Below are positions 22,581-35,680 of a DNA stretch of 64,000 bases, piece after piece. The DNA lies in the NCBI GenBank assembly GCA_037576215.1, contig JBANDB010000009.1:496001-560000 (forward strand), given 5' to 3'. The stretch comes from Armillaria gallica. Taxonomy: Eukaryota > Basidiomycota > Agaricomycetes > Agaricales > Physalacriaceae. A program made the translations under genes and the position numbers. Every line of letters starts with the position of its first letter. Within the stretch, counting starts at the first letter, position 1. Under the pieces are notes generated by a model that was not told the origin of the DNA, searched no databases, and worked only from the letters and a program-made list of their open reading frames with translations.

Positions 22581-23236
22581 CTATACCCTACCAGTGGTAC
22601 GTTTGGGATGCAAAGTACTGCATCGCTGGAAGTGCCGGGGTAAGTTACACCTGCGGGTTTGTAGCACCAAACAATATGGACAAAGCGCCGAACGGTGGCA
22701 ATGAACGTCTTCAAAGTGGTGTGCAAAAGACTGAGCCGGCATCTTCTCCCCCGAGCACTGTATATCGGATCCTTCCGCGAGAAGGCTTCGGTCGCACTGA
22801 ACTTTGGGACCACCGCACACTCCTTTGTGAAAGATTTTCATGTGTTGGTGGATCGTATAGCCAGGGAATTCCGTGCCACATCCAAGAGGGCATTTGTGGC
22901 CGGTCTCGTCCTGGAGACTTTCATAGTAGGAGACTTTGTCAACTGGGAGGTTCAGTTTTTGCGCCAAAGTCTCTTGACGTCTGGGCTCTGATTCAGCTCT
23001 ATGGAAGCCCTCAGGACTGAAAAGGTAATGATCGACGTGGAACCAATAAAGGTATAATGGAAGCTTACCATGGCTGGATGTCTACAGAAAATTCTGAAGA
23101 GACGGAAACAGAGGAGGATGCCAAAGAAACGAAACTGTCGTCGGAAGATCCCGAAGAGGTCGAAGAGCTGTGCAATTATTAAACACTTTCCAATCAAACG
23201 AACTTAAATCACTTACAGAGCGCCTTCTGGATTCAT
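22581..23236 (-). CDS. Small C2H2/C2HC-type zinc-finger protein
   Basis: Three exons, 23217-23236, 23069-23167 and 22581-23016, give 184 aa in one frame. The first 40 residues are Ser-rich (SSSVSVSSEF). Then come a finger of the form CPLGC…HQHMKIFH, a second element (IQCSG…HHFEDVH) and a third (CPYC…LPRHFQRC). This spacing matches finger arrays expanded in agaric genomes. Nuclear DNA or RNA binding is inferred from the fingers. The splice donors (GTAAGT, GTAAGC) are strong. No other domain is visible, and the short first exon is the least certain part. Confidence 0.6.
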
Positions 23237-23794
23237 TTCACTATTCGAGAGAGTATGTGACGTTTTCTGAGAGGTACGAACGCCACCGTATGGATGGTAG
23301 CGAACACTGATATGAGATTAAGCGCTACACTGCGGGTTGCAGCGATGAAGACGTACCTGGGATATCTCTCGATTAATTGTTCTTGTAAGAAGCTAAACAT
23401 CAGAGTTAGACAGCTGGTCTTCGTATCATCTGAGACTGAAGGACTAACGAAGAGGACGATCCGGTGGGAGGTGGCACAGCATCATATGGAAGTGAGGGCA
23501 TATAGTCGTGAGGTTGAACAAATCATTTGAGCAGGGGTTAATATTCCAGTTAGTCATGCTAGCTTCTTGAATTCAAGATAAGTGCATACCGTGGGCTCTC
23601 GGTGTGAGTATTAGGCCTTTCTAGATCAGCGGACAGTGAAATATCCTCTCTGATACCAAAGTGAGCGTGGTTGGAACTGCGATAAGGCATTCAGCACCTA
23701 CGGGGTCTTTTCAGTTCCGTAAGATTCATCGAGGAAAATGCTGACAAACATTTGAGCACATGTTAAGCAGAAATAATTTAGGTACTCACCTGGC
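23237..23794. other. Intergenic, no gene recognised
   Basis: Only short frames. It may hold the 3' end of the uncertain gene to the right. Confidence 0.35.
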
Positions 23795-24533
23795 CGCCTT
23801 ACTCAAATTAAAGATGCCTTCGTTATCAGCGTGTAAACCACTTACTAGGGGAGAAAATTGGCGTCCATAAAAGCCATTCGTCCGTGCCACGGTGCGCTTC
23901 ATTATTCCCATCAGTTTCACACCATTCGAAACAGAATTCGAAACAGATACGGATGCGAACCTAGAACGCTGAGCACCTGGTATAGTTATCGCCACGCGGA
24001 ATGTGGTGAGTTTGCCGACAGTGCTGCAGAGTTTTCCTGAACGCGTACGATCTTTGTCGGTCAGGCATCTGAGCATCTCCTCCTCGATAATCGAAACGAT
24101 CTCCTACACCAGATGACACCACCAGATCGTTGTTTACAATGTCAGTGCTATTCGTGTCGAATTCGGTCCAGGATGTTTGTAGAAGTTCTGGAGCCTGAAT
24201 CCTAAAAAGGCTTGACAAAGACTCAACAACTTGATGGGCTTCTGTACGATCGAATGGTGGCATTGAAGATAACACATTTAATCTGGTAAATAGGTCAGGA
24301 ATAGTATGTGATAAGAATATGGCATCCATACACGCTGTCGAACTCTTGAAAAAGATCCCCGGGGATAAGGGATTCATCACTGGTGGAAATATCAGCACCT
24401 TGGAAAGGAGAAAAGTCGGAAATCTGTACGTTGCATTTGTGAGCGGCTCGATATCGTCGTCTTCAGCTAATCTAAAGTGAGAATTAGTACGCATTATGCA
24501 CGAGTAGGAGATAGGATCTCACGACGTATCCAT
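23795..24533 (-). CDS. Uncertain multi-exon gene, product unknown
   Basis: A short exon (24523-24533, ATG GAT ACG TC, then GTGAGA) splices to 24471 and opens a frame of about 115 residues beginning LAEDDDIEPLTNATYRFP. A second open stretch (about 23795-24080; EEEMLRCLTDKDRTR…, ending at a GTGAGT donor) is in another frame and may be a further exon, but the joining intron is not convincing. Exons may also exist upstream, to about 24876, through a CAG|GTGCAC donor. I recognise no domain. The model is incomplete at both ends and could be a decayed gene. Confidence 0.25.
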
Positions 24534-26744
24534 AATATCCCAATTAAATCCAGCAGAGGACAAGGTTGGATTAGATGAACTCGGTGCTGGCAGATTAGTC
24601 GGTGGCAACGAGATGGAAATTGTATAACGCACTGAACGTCTCGCCGACTCCGGATGCCATTAGTATCCATTCCCGGCGCAGACGATGACGGTGCACCTGA
24701 AGAAAAGAGCGAGTGGAAGAAGGTATCGTGCAGGGGATGTATTTGTAGACTTCACATGAGTGCGCTTTGATAAGGAGTGAATGACGTTCAGCAAGCTTCG
24801 GTGTGCTCTGTGACAATGGCCAGTGGCAAGGAGCAGCTTCAACGCCATCGCTTTGTTGTGCATGTGACTGATTCAATGGGTCGAACTATAGAACAAGTTA
24901 TTCACGATCATGGCATAAACGCAAACAAGATGACGTCTTCAAGAGGTTATCTTTCCTACAATAGGAATTTCTTCCTCGATACCCAGAGGCGACGGCCTGG
25001 GGTACAGCCAACTTCAGTAATGCTCGAAAGGATATTCACACGGAATGCCTCACAAGTTTTTTGGAAGAGTCGTCTCATAGGTATTGCTGTCGCCGATGAA
25101 CAGGGCCTGCGATGAGTACGCGTATCGGTCATGGAGAGGACGCCAAGTTTTGCTAATGGACAAACACATGTGTAATTCAGATGTATCATCCAAGTTGCGT
25201 CGCGTCAGATGTTCGATGGGAGCCGAGTTCACGCGTTTCTTTCTGGTTGATTACACGTAAATCACGTATCCTCTGCTATAGATGGTTAGGAGAGGTGCCT
25301 GGTACCAGAAGACACGTCGCAACCCACGTCGTGATAAATAACATGAACGGCGCGTCAAATACAGGCATATTTTGGCAAAATGAACCTTACGAGAGGACTT
25401 TTTCGAGACTTATGATGGTATCAGATGAAGCGTCAAAGGCGGTTATGTAATTGCACCAGCATGAGACGTACTTAGCCAACTTCCTGGGGATGAACTACCG
25501 GCGCAGATTAGGAACGGGATGGGTTGTCACGGCACAGATGTCCAGGGCCTCATGACCGTGAAACCGATCAGTTACATGATATGATGCATCGCAAATGTAG
25601 ATTCTGTCTTCTAGACAACATCAGGGCATCCTCTTTGCAAGCGTAGTAACGAGTAACATTAGACCGATATCTTTGTACTTACCTTTGTTGCGATAAGAGG
25701 CGGCAATATTCTCCTCTATAATAGTATGTCTTGCGGTGTAGGAATAAAAACGTTAAGAAGATGCAGGGAAGAGAATTATGACGCACAAAGGAGCACGGCG
25801 AATTATGGTAGGGGATGGCGATACGATAGTGGTAAAACAGGAAGGAGTCAGCGGACCGCTCCAATTTTGGACTTCGGAGTTATTGGGTTTGAAATTCGTC
25901 ACTCATGCTCTCTCGCATACGCGACTTTCTCGCTGGCCTCACATTGACTGGGAAGTTGCAGGTCGTCAAACTTCGAGCTTGGATAGTCCATCCTGATACT
26001 TCGTCTCCCCTCCTTGTACGCCATCGAAGAATCATAAGTGATCTTTCGCTGGTTACTTACTTCTTCCAGACTGCAGAGTGAAATGATCTGTGAATATCAG
26101 CTACGCCTCTGTCCCGAGCTCTTCCCACCATCGAGACTAGCATTAAAGCGACGAAAGTCCACTTAAAAATCCATATGCATGATTGTGTCATAGCGACTTC
26201 TCAACGTCAGCTGCCGACGTTCTGAAGGTAGTTCGCCATCCGAATACGCTGTACGTCATACCTTAGATTCTGGGAAGGAGGAGGCTAAAAGAAAACGAAC
26301 AGCGTGGCCGTCGCTGTAGATGACCTCAGCAGGTGTTGAAGATCGTGGCCCTCGGACAGTCCCAGGTCCTTACGCATGTGCTGTTACGATGCATGGCTAG
26401 ATCCACCCAATTATGCGTCTTTCGGCAGAAAAGTCAGACTGCTGAAAACAATGAAAAATGATGTGAGTAAGTTTATAACGGGTGATGAAATTGGGAAAGA
26501 CGAGTTGAGTTAGACAGAGGCAGGAAAGCCAGGACGAGATTTCCAGTTCAGATAGTAAGGACGTCGTCGCAAGTCTTTAGCCCGCAGCGGAAAGGAAGCC
26601 GGTGCGGAGACAACCGGAGGCATTTAATTGACAGTAGCTCAGTCATCTGCACGATGATTCGATACCATTGAACGTCATGTTTCACACGATTAATCAGCAC
26701 CTTATAATCAAGGTGACTACAATGAAGGTAAGACTTCATAAACC
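24534..26744. other. Gene-poor interval
   Basis: About 2.2 kb. The plus-strand frame at 24777-25115 and smaller frames have no recognisable features. Possible upstream exons of the uncertain minus-strand gene may lie before 24880. The last 100 bases act as promoter of the NmrA-like gene. Confidence 0.35.
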
Positions 26745-27774
26745 ATGTCTCCCAAAATCATCGTCGTTTTTGGTGCTACAGGACAGCAGGGCGGCTCCGT
26801 CGTCGCTTCATTTCTCAAGAACAAAGATTATATTGTTCGAGCCGTCACTAGGAACCCAGATAGTGACAAAGCGAAAGCACTTTCTGCAAGTGGCGCTCAA
26901 GTAGTCGCTGCAGATCTCAATGACTACCCAAGCCTCGTCAAAGTGTTCCAGGTTTGTTCAACACACCGTTCCTTATCGATGATCGCTAAACGTTACTTAG
27001 GGTGCGTCGGCCGCCTTTGGCGTAACAGACTTCTGGACCCTGCTACCGACTACCGGAACGGATGGAGCCTTCAAAGGGGAGATCCAACAGGGCAAGAATC
27101 TCGCCAAAGCTGCAGCCGCTACCCCCACGCTCGAGCACTATGTCTGGAGTTCTTTGCCATCCGCCACGACGACCAGCAATGGTGCTGTTTCCGTTCCTCA
27201 TATCGACAGTAAACCCCACGTCGATGAATACATCTTCTCCTCTCTTCCAGAACTCGCGAAGAAGACTACTTTCTTCTGGGCTGGATTTTATGCTACGAAC
27301 CTCGAGTCCTTCATGCCTCCCGTAAAGCAGGAGTCGGGGAAGTATGCCTGGGTCCTGCCATGTACACCGAGCGCGGCAGCGCCTATGATGGGGCTCACGG
27401 ACGTGAATGTGGGCGTTTTCGTCAGTGCAATTTTGGCGAAGCCGGAGATCACTCTCCCTTCCAAGTTTGTTCTTGGGTCCGTCGAGACTTTGACAATGGG
27501 GAAAGTCCTGGAGCTATGGGGAGAGGTTAATGGCGTCGAGACTGTGTTTGTTCGGAAGGATCTGGAGGATTACGTCGCATCGTTTCCCGCCGGTCCGGTA
27601 TTTGGACAAGAGTTGGGATTGAATATGAAGTTCTTCGAGTTTGGCATGGATGGTTGGTCAAAGAGAGATGAGGAGATTTTGACGAGGGAAGACCTTGGCA
27701 TCGAGGGTGCTGCCTTGGTCAATACGAAGCAGACTTTTGAGAGGATGGACTGGAGCTCCATTGTAAAGGCATAG
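26745..27774 (+). CDS. NmrA-like NAD(P)-binding protein, copy 1
   Basis: Two exons, 26745-26951 and 27001-27774, with a 49-base intron, giving 326 aa. The N-terminus has the Rossmann dinucleotide motif GATGQQGG at 10-17 after a hydrophobic beta strand, followed by VRAVTRNPDS and VVAADLND, the pattern of NmrA-type atypical short-chain dehydrogenases. These act as redox sensors or as NAD(P)H-dependent isoflavone-reductase-like enzymes; which applies here cannot be told. The closest relative in the window is 51908-52942, with the same intron position. The last residues end DWSSIVKA in this copy and DWSSILNA in the other. Confidence 0.9.
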
Positions 27775-27965
27775 TCGCGTCTAAATTGCTTGCTGTAACA
27801 ATACTCGATTTTTTCTCTGTCTCGCCAAGCCGTAATTGTACTCACATTGAATAAACGATCACTGATAATCCTAGGTATCCCCGCATTTCGAAGATTTGTC
27901 ACTTTTAATATACCATGTAGAGGCCATGAAAACTGCTACGCACGGTTCGAAGGATACTCTGCAGG

Positions 27966-29494
27966 TTATTCTACAATATCCTCCTTTTTCGTCATATGTG
28001 GATCTAACCAAGCATCCTTACGGCTAAAGGGTTTCAGAACTTTGACGTCCAGCCCTTCGTCGATCATCTCTTGCATACATTTTGCTACCTCACTTCTTGT
28101 TACCGAGTCTGTGAACACGACGAATTTTCGAAGACGTCGGACGGGTGCATACCACCTCCCTTCAATCATCTGCACTACCCAGGGGTGGAACTCCCTATCT
28201 TCATAATTAATCTCGATGCTCTCCAGATTTGATAGGAAATCTGGACGGGCAAAATTCCGAAGCACCACGTCCGAGCGACGATAATATGAATAGCGCATCA
28301 ATGAAAGTCCGTGAAGTGAAGGTTGATCGGCTAAGAAGGCCAAGAGGCTTTCACTGCTGGATACGTCGACTGACAGGGTCTTCAGAGAACAGCCAGAACG
28401 GGAAAGAAAGGCAGAGACAGTTTGGAAGTCGACACGATAGTCATTGGAGAGAATCCTGAGGTCTTCCAATGCAGGCAACACGAGGAATTCTAGGAAAGAT
28501 TCTTCGGATACGGAGAGACACCGAAGTGTGGGATGTGTAATTGTCGATGGGATGGGGTCACTACCATCGACAAAATAAGATGAGAAATGGAGCTCGACGA
28601 GGCATGGATATAATTGAAGTTGCGGCAAATCCTCCGCATATATCCAGGCAAGTGAGAGATGGGTGATATGAGATGGCAGCACAAACGATTGGAGCGCCAC
28701 ATCGTCGCCCAGCCGGACAGTCCTCAGCAAAGGGGCGTCAAAAAAGTAAACGTCGCCCTTAAAAATATTCGAAGCGGTCAATGTGCGCAGTGCAGGAAAA
28801 GACGGCGGAAAGTTCTCATATTGTTGACCTTCAATCTTGAGCGTTGACCACCGGTGGGCGAGTTTCGTGACACAGGCCATGATATCCTTTTCAAGGTTGC
28901 CACCATTGGAGGACATGAACAGGCAGACATTCAATGGAATGTTTCCCGAGCATTTGAGGTGCACGTCAAGAACGTCAACAGAAGAGGGGCGACATTTCTG
29001 CGGACGTAGAATGAGGGTTGACCACAACATTGGCGAGGAATGAGTGATATCTCTCCACGAATGACATACATGGCTTAGAAGCCAAGGATAATTTCTGCAG
29101 TCAAGACGTTTGCGGCGACAGAGGGAGAAGATCTCGACAAGGATGTCTCGTGGGAGACTACGAATTGGGGCGCGAATGGATTCAAATCGATGTCTGGCTT
29201 CGAGCGCGACATCGATCTGGGAGTGAATGAGAGCGGTAAGGGATTCCAAGCGCGAGAGACTCTGGCGCAGTGACTGCAAGTCGCCGTCTACTGCGGCAAT
29301 ATTTTGGTGTACCCAATTGTGGTCGCATTGCAGGAGGGGCTGCTCCGCTCGTAGGATATCCGAGACTTTTCGGTCTTCGTACTCCAAGTTCAGCAGACGG
29401 GGCACTCCACAGGTAGGACAACTATCTGAGAAAAAGGGGCTACGCTTCAGAACGAAAATATGAATAGAACCTGAGAGATCACACCAGTCTGCAT
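27966..29494 (-). CDS. F-box protein with N-terminal coiled coil
   Basis: A 10-base first exon (29485-29494) splices over a 57-base intron to 27966-29425, giving 489 aa starting MQTDSCPTCG. The long exon alone has no ATG, which is why the small first exon is proposed. After a CxxC pair (residues 6 and 9), a leucine-rich helical stretch at about 50-85 probably forms a coiled coil. The F-box follows (RSLPRDILVEIF… to CHSWRDITHSSPMLWSTL, about 92-140). The remaining 350 residues look like degenerate leucine-rich repeats. F-box proteins recruit targets to SCF ubiquitin ligases. It converges with NmrA copy 1, only 190 bases apart. Confidence 0.8.
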
Positions 29495-32400
29495 TATTAT
29501 GGAGATTCGATGTCGTTGAAGAATACACCTTGAGTGCTGAGGATGAAACGGGATCCTAAGGAGCGTTTTCTTGGTTGATGCGATGCAAACGGAAGGTTTC
29601 TGACTTGGAAAAATTGTCAGAACCATTACCAGGATAGCTACAGCAGCATACCTCGAGAAAAAAAAAATACAGGACTGTTTTCTCGAGGGAAATCGAGCAA
29701 CGGTTTTGCAGTGGGTGACTAGATAAGGCAAGATGTTGTCTCTGTTGATTTCGGGGGTCACGGTGGCGTGATCGTTGATGCCGAAAATCAAATGATCCGT
29801 TTATGGATTGCGTGTGACTGTCACGCGAACGAGCTTTCTCTACTCTTGACCATCATCCTGTTTTCCTTGTTCACTTCTCGGTGCTCCCTTTTCACTGAAT
29901 AACGGTATTTTTTATCTCCCTCAACCTCACATGGCTGTTCTTGGAAGCTGAAAGGCGCGCGCCAACGGAAATGGTCTGGAGCAGTACGTTGTTTTGATCC
30001 TTTTTGCTCGTACTCTGCTGACGCGGTATGGCAGCATGGAAACGACAGGAAAGAAACGAGACTAAGCCGCCGCTTTGATGTACTGATGCCATTGCTGTCC
30101 TATCCAATGCAAGCGTAGTCAGGATTTGTCGGCGTATGTATCATTAGTCTTCGAATTTTCCGATGTCATGCTCATTACTTTCAGACTTTATCAATCCACG
30201 GATACAGCACCAGCAAAATCTCCGTAATAAGAAAGTGCATTCATACTTCGCCACTCAACGCAATATCGACTGAAGAATGAGTGCAAAATTCCTTCGAATT
30301 TTTTTTTTCGCATGCATATTCTGGTTTAGAAGATCACAAAGGATACTGGGAAATGTGTACGTCCTTCGCTCTTCCATGATCACGGTTGGATTTCTCAACG
30401 ATGTAGTCTAACACAGTGTTTCTATCTTTCTCGTGGCACAGTCATCCGATTCCATTCCATGTCACCTGCTTCAGGCCAAAATCGGCCTCGAGTAGTTTGC
30501 CTGTAACCATCATGCCTCACTTGGATGATCCTTCAGCTTCATTTTTGCATGCATGACCTATCCTTTCGTCTTATGCATACCTCGCTTGGCCTGTGCTGGG
30601 TAGATTATCGCAAGATCCCAGCGCAGTACTCACAATCGGCCGAGCTATCAATCATATATACTTGTCCTCCTTGACCTTTCCTGCTACTGGACCGCCCTCT
30701 GCGAGCTCCTGCATGTCGCGATAGCGGCGGACCAAATGATGGTCGAGCTTCACTGAAGCAGGATAAGCCAGGCGGAGTTGCTGGCTGATGATCCAGGATT
30801 CGCAGACCATAGATATGGTAACGATTTTTTCAGGAAGGGAAGTCTGGGATGTATGACCGCGTGACGTATGTGTCTGTACCTCCGATATCCACCTTCACTG
30901 ACAGCATTATAGAGATTGGTAGCTCAATGAGCTCTCGAAGACCTGTAGCCATCTGCAGATCCACAGCGTTATATCCGTATCAAAGTACATGCATATCTCA
31001 AACAGTTCCATCCTTGTCATCGCAGAACCCCTGAGGCTCGGTGGACAAGAAAAGGCGTACCTTTTCCGTCCTTCAAAGGGTGTCATTTTGCAATCCGACT
31101 TCACACTCGCAAGTATCACAACTTTGACTTCCTACCGCTAACGTCGCGGTACAGCAGGAGATGCAGTCGAGCTAGCGGAGCGATACATGGCAGAGCCGAG
31201 TACTTTGCATGGGTTCTTGTGGCTTTTCTAAAACGGTGTGTCTTTTGAGCTCGCTGTTTGTATATACTGAATTAGTATTACAGGATACGCAAGTGACGTT
31301 CGGAATGGGACCGCAAGCAGGTTCCTGAATAGACGCCATTTCCTTGTCAGCACAAGTGCCAGCTGTGCGTTGGATAACTTCTCAATATATTCCTACAATA
31401 GTCTCACTGGTTATTACAGCATTTATGTCGATCGTAGTCACTGCTTGAAGGTCCACTGCGGCAACATTTCAAATGCCTCTCCACAGAGAAGATACTTCCA
31501 GTGTTTGGCGCGATGAGTCCAAGGAAATCGATGTAAAGCCAGCAGCAGGGTTTGAGGTACGTCCTTTAATTACTCTCAGACTGCAGTTCCTCACCGTCCG
31601 TCCGTCTAGTCTAAGGCTCTCGACTTCTCTTGTACTCAAACGCGTGTGTCTTTTGTTAGTCGCAGTTTTCAATGCATATCAAAGGAGATATCGCAACATT
31701 TCTACATCACGCCACGACATACTCTCTACGTGACCGTCCAACAAGAGTCGCAGGTACCCTCACTACTTGCCAGACCAACATCGGGCCTTGTATACAGAAG
31801 TCTCACCAGACGCTTCTAATGCACGCACCGCTACGCTGTCATGATAAGCATGGTGTGCGGAGGATTGCTCGTCGCTGGCCGTCGCTGTTGTTGGATAGTG
31901 ACGGACGCGAAGATGCACGCCTGGCGCTGAACTGCCATCGCTTTCATTTACACCCTTGCCTATGATCATCGCCACAGTGTGCCATTGGGCTCGAGCGAAG
32001 CTCGATTTCCGTAAACTTCGACGAGCAACGAGGCCAATGGCGATAGGACGACTAGAATGTTGTCAAGGTGCAAGATTCATGTTTACGACTTTCGCAGTTT
32101 CTGACATGAGTCTACGCGTAGGACTCTTCTAGGAGACTGGCGCTCGCCTGAAGTTTGCTATAAAAGCGAATGCAATACGGTACCAGCTGTAGCCTCTCCC
32201 GGTATCAGTTGCGAAGACATTGCTAGCGCACTGGGGATGGATCGCAGCTAAACAGCGTGGTTGGGCCACTTTGCGCTAATGCATTACCCCTGGTCTTGTT
32301 GCAGTCAATAGCTCCGTGCACTACCACTGTACGCTGGGCGTTGCTGTTTGTGCCGGACTCGTGGATGACGTACTTCACATATCAAAGCTAGCGAACACCT

Positions 32401-33056
32401 CCGGGAAGTAGCGTTCTAGTCATGACCCTTTCAAAGGACCGTTATGCCGTTAACTGTATGTGCTCTTCATATTCTTATCGGATATTTCTGACCGTTTGTG
32501 AATCAATAGACGAATGATTGAAGATTACGGAGACTTTTCGTCCAACATGGCTTATCGATGTTGAATGTCCATGGCGCGCCAGGAAAGCAGGGCGGCTGTG
32601 GCTTTGTCGGCTAGACGGCACTCAGGCCACTTTGCGCCTCGACCCTGTTTATTTCAGGGGGGGTCCAGTCGGGAATGAGCCTCGCGTCGTCGGCCAACAG
32701 CAGCATCACAAAGGCCCTATTTACCTTCCCCTCGTGGACGAATCCGTCATCTGTTTATTCCATGCCCGATGACGGAGCGGATCATGCTGTGAACGTTGTA
32801 TCGTTCCTGTGGAAGCATGACGAGTATGCTATGTGCCGAACCGATAGAAGCGGGTGCCTCCGCATAATTAATTCATGACTTGCAAATACATGTTCCCATA
32901 GGGCTCGAGCATAATTAGCTTTGACTTATGAATATACGAAGCTTCAGTCCGGTGCCACGAATCAGGCTAGATCATCCAAACGGATGCGAGCACAATTTTG
33001 AAAGTAGGGATTGTCACGTCGATTTTCAATTGGTTTTGTACAGTAAACACGAAAAT
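29495..33056. other. Large gene-poor interval
   Basis: About 3.5 kb without a gene I can support. Frames are short and lack domains. A few intron-like signals occur (for example GAGGTACGT…TGTTAG at about 31555-31667), so a decayed gene is possible. In the related pair at 51.4-51.9 kb the corresponding spacer is only 0.5 kb, so most of this DNA, together with the F-box gene on its left, was gained here or lost there. Confidence 0.4.
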
Positions 33057-34289
33057 TTAGCTGAGATGGTCGTATACCTGTAAAACCCCCTGTTGGAACA
33101 GTCCGGGCATATTCTTTGTCAATACGTCAGCCACCAGTCCATCAGATCCATCAGAATCTCCTTGCTCCATCCTATGCTCCTTGTAAATTATACGTACTGC
33201 GTACACATCATACCGGGACGACGATAGTTCTTTATCCAGGCGACGCCACTGAGTTAAGGCATCTTGCGCTATGACCCAGCTTTGCCCTGTAGCGATTGCA
33301 GAGATGGTAAGCCTGGACAAAGAGTAGCACTTCGAGTGCACTAAGACATCAATCCACCACTGTAAAACCGGAATGGGCTGGAAGCCAAGGCTATTCGCGT
33401 TGTTAAGAAGAAAACCGAGCGTGCATAGAGAGGGAAGGTATAATAGATAAGGCGGGGGTGCTCGCTGAAATGCTCTTCCCATGTCGATGTGCGCAAGCAG
33501 CAGGGAATCCGATGCTGAGACTACATCTCGCAACAGATAGATGCTATCTTGGGAGAGTGCTTGGTCTGAACATTGACTGAATACTACCTCAGTCTCGGTA
33601 AGACCAAGGAAGTTAAAAGGTGATGATGGGGAGAAAAGGATACTGCGTGTCATATCTTGGGATTTTTGAAAGCAGGCAACTGATAGAGACTGGACGACGA
33701 CCGATTTTTCAGGGGCTGGTACCAACGCCTCGGTGTCACTATTATCATCATCGGAACGGCCAACAGTGAGCGACTCATAAAGACCAAGCCGGCTAAGGCT
33801 ACATGTGGCGCTGCGTCTGATGAAGGAGTGGAATGACGAAATCGATGGAAAGGTGACATTTTTGATAAATAGATTTTTCAGACGATAGCGTGCCAACGTG
33901 GACAACAGCCCTGGGGATAGCTCATCCCATGATACGTTTTCGAGGGAAAGGGTTACGATATTCGTCGTGAGTTGCATAATTGATATTAGGAGGGAATCAT
34001 CAAAGGTGTCTGTAACGAGCTTTTGGGTGTCGAGGACGAGGCATCTTGCCGAAGATGATATGGTGGGATTTTTGAGACACATGTTATAGTAGGACGAGAT
34101 CTCTTCGGGTGAGTCAAAGAAGATGGCCTCAAACAAAAAGTATCGAGTTCGAGGGAGGAAACGGCGTGATACCAAGGAGCAGGAAACGAGGTCCTTATAT
34201 GCTTCGCTGACCGGCGATGCAACCCTCACGGCGTCAATGATTGCATCAAAAAGTTCTTGGGGAAGACGTGCACTCGCATCGCGTGCCAT
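33057..34289 (-). CDS. F-box-like protein, copy 1 of an inverted pair
   Basis: A single exon of 410 aa starting at ATG 34289 (MARDASARLPQELFDAIIDAV). The segment LPQELFDAIIDAV…SCSLVSRRFLPRTRYFLFE is the short F-box form of agaric proteins; the rest is a long LRR-like region. The paralogue at 50090-51364 starts seven codons earlier at MTQ; here the matching codon is TTG (TTG ACC CAA), so the start has moved to the next ATG. The two proteins stay similar to the end (SMPGL…VL). A substrate-recognition role in ubiquitination is inferred. Confidence 0.78.
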   Translation of the reverse strand: MARDASARLPQELFDAIIDAVRVASPVSEAYKDLVSCSLVSRRFLPRTRYFLFEAIFFDSPEEISSYYNMCLKNPTISSSARCLVLDTQKLVTDTFDDSLLISIMQLTTNIVTLSLENVSWDELSPGLLSTLARYRLKNLFIKNVTFPSISSFHSFIRRSATCSLSRLGLYESLTVGRSDDDNSDTEALVPAPEKSVVVQSLSVACFQKSQDMTRSILFSPSSPFNFLGLTETEVVFSQCSDQALSQDSIYLLRDVVSASDSLLLAHIDMGRAFQRAPPPYLLYLPSLCTLGFLLNNANSLGFQPIPVLQWWIDVLVHSKCYSLSRLTISAIATGQSWVIAQDALTQWRRLDKELSSSRYDVYAVRIIYKEHRMEQGDSDGSDGLVADVLTKNMPGLFQQGVLQVYDHLS

Positions 34290-35680
34290 ACGTGCACAAT
34301 CTTGGGTCAAGGTTAGCTAAAAGATAATCTGGTAAAAAGAAAAAGCTGACCTAGCCGTGGTTCGCTCCGAAAATTCCACCAAAGATGGTATAAGAGTAGT
34401 CACGGTCCCGGACAAAAGAAACGATGCCCAGTTCGACTGTAATGAAAAAAGAAACCTAGGTCGAGGGCGGTAATTGGCGGTATCAATGCCTCAAGGTTAA
34501 TCGCATGAAGCCCACGGCTGCTGGAAAACGATGTTATGACAACGTTACGATGAGATGAAACTCCAAGAAGAAACCGGCAAGGAATTGTGCCGGGATCAGT
34601 GGATGGAAAAGTACAAGTATAGAGTTCTGCCAAAGGCAAATCGATTTAGGACGTAGTTGCAGCAACAGAGCACGAGGAAGCGAACACAGACAAGCTGGCG
34701 GGAGTAAGAAGGGAACCGTCTTCCGGGCCGAAAACGCCGGGCCGAAGAGCGAGATTAGGAGGTCCCAACCAATTCTTCTCAATGCTCTAGTCACATTAGT
34801 TTGGTCTGATTTTGCGGTGCAGCTAGGAATGGTTCCAACTCGTATAATATGAAAATATTATTACCGACAATGTGTGGATATCTCGTCAGTCGCCGTCACC
34901 TCAATTCAACTTCACCAAAACTTCACACTGCCAACTGGGTGAAATCAATGGTTCGGTAAATTATGACCATATCGTTTGTTGACTCAGTGCTTATAGCTCT
35001 CAACAAGCTGGCGATTTTAAGGAGATTCCGACTATTCACAAAATGAAAGTCACTACAGACGAGCTAGATGGTGTTGCGCACTGCGTATGTTGGACCACTT
35101 TGGCAAGCTGCTTTGTTTTTAATTCCTTTTTAATGTGCATGGCCGACGAGGCATTGATTGCACATCATAGTCCTCCTTCCACCTGGTCAACCAAGTTGTA
35201 TTCTTGATACTCGTCGCCATGGGCAGGATCACATCATTACCAATGCAAAGTTTAAAATTGGACGCTCGTCGGCTGCGAGTAATAGAAATGGTATTTCGGA
35301 ATGGTGCGAACCGAAGCGTCCTTATAGAGACTTTCAGTATGTGGAAATAGAAAGATGTTTCCCATCTTTGTACCGGAACCACTGTTGCGCCTAATGAAGG
35401 CGCTTAGGGCGGGCATCAATAGTAGGGAGCTGGCGTTCAGGAACTATATGCTCCACGAATTAAGCATCGACGAATAAAGTTGAATGCCGTAGAGATATTA
35501 CAATGTGTCAGTTCATCTCGACCCCATACATGGTCCGAAACCTTCGGCTTCAGGATAGAAACAAGATTGTTTACGCAAAATAGATCATTCATTGATACTG
35601 CTAAATTTACAACAGATTTAATCAAGTATACAATTCCGTGTGATTGTCCAAAAATTCGAAGCCACACCCGAATCAGCAAC
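34290..35680. other. Intergenic, no gene recognised
   Basis: About 1.4 kb upstream of the F-box gene. Short frames only (for example 35119-35382 minus), with no features. Confidence 0.4.
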
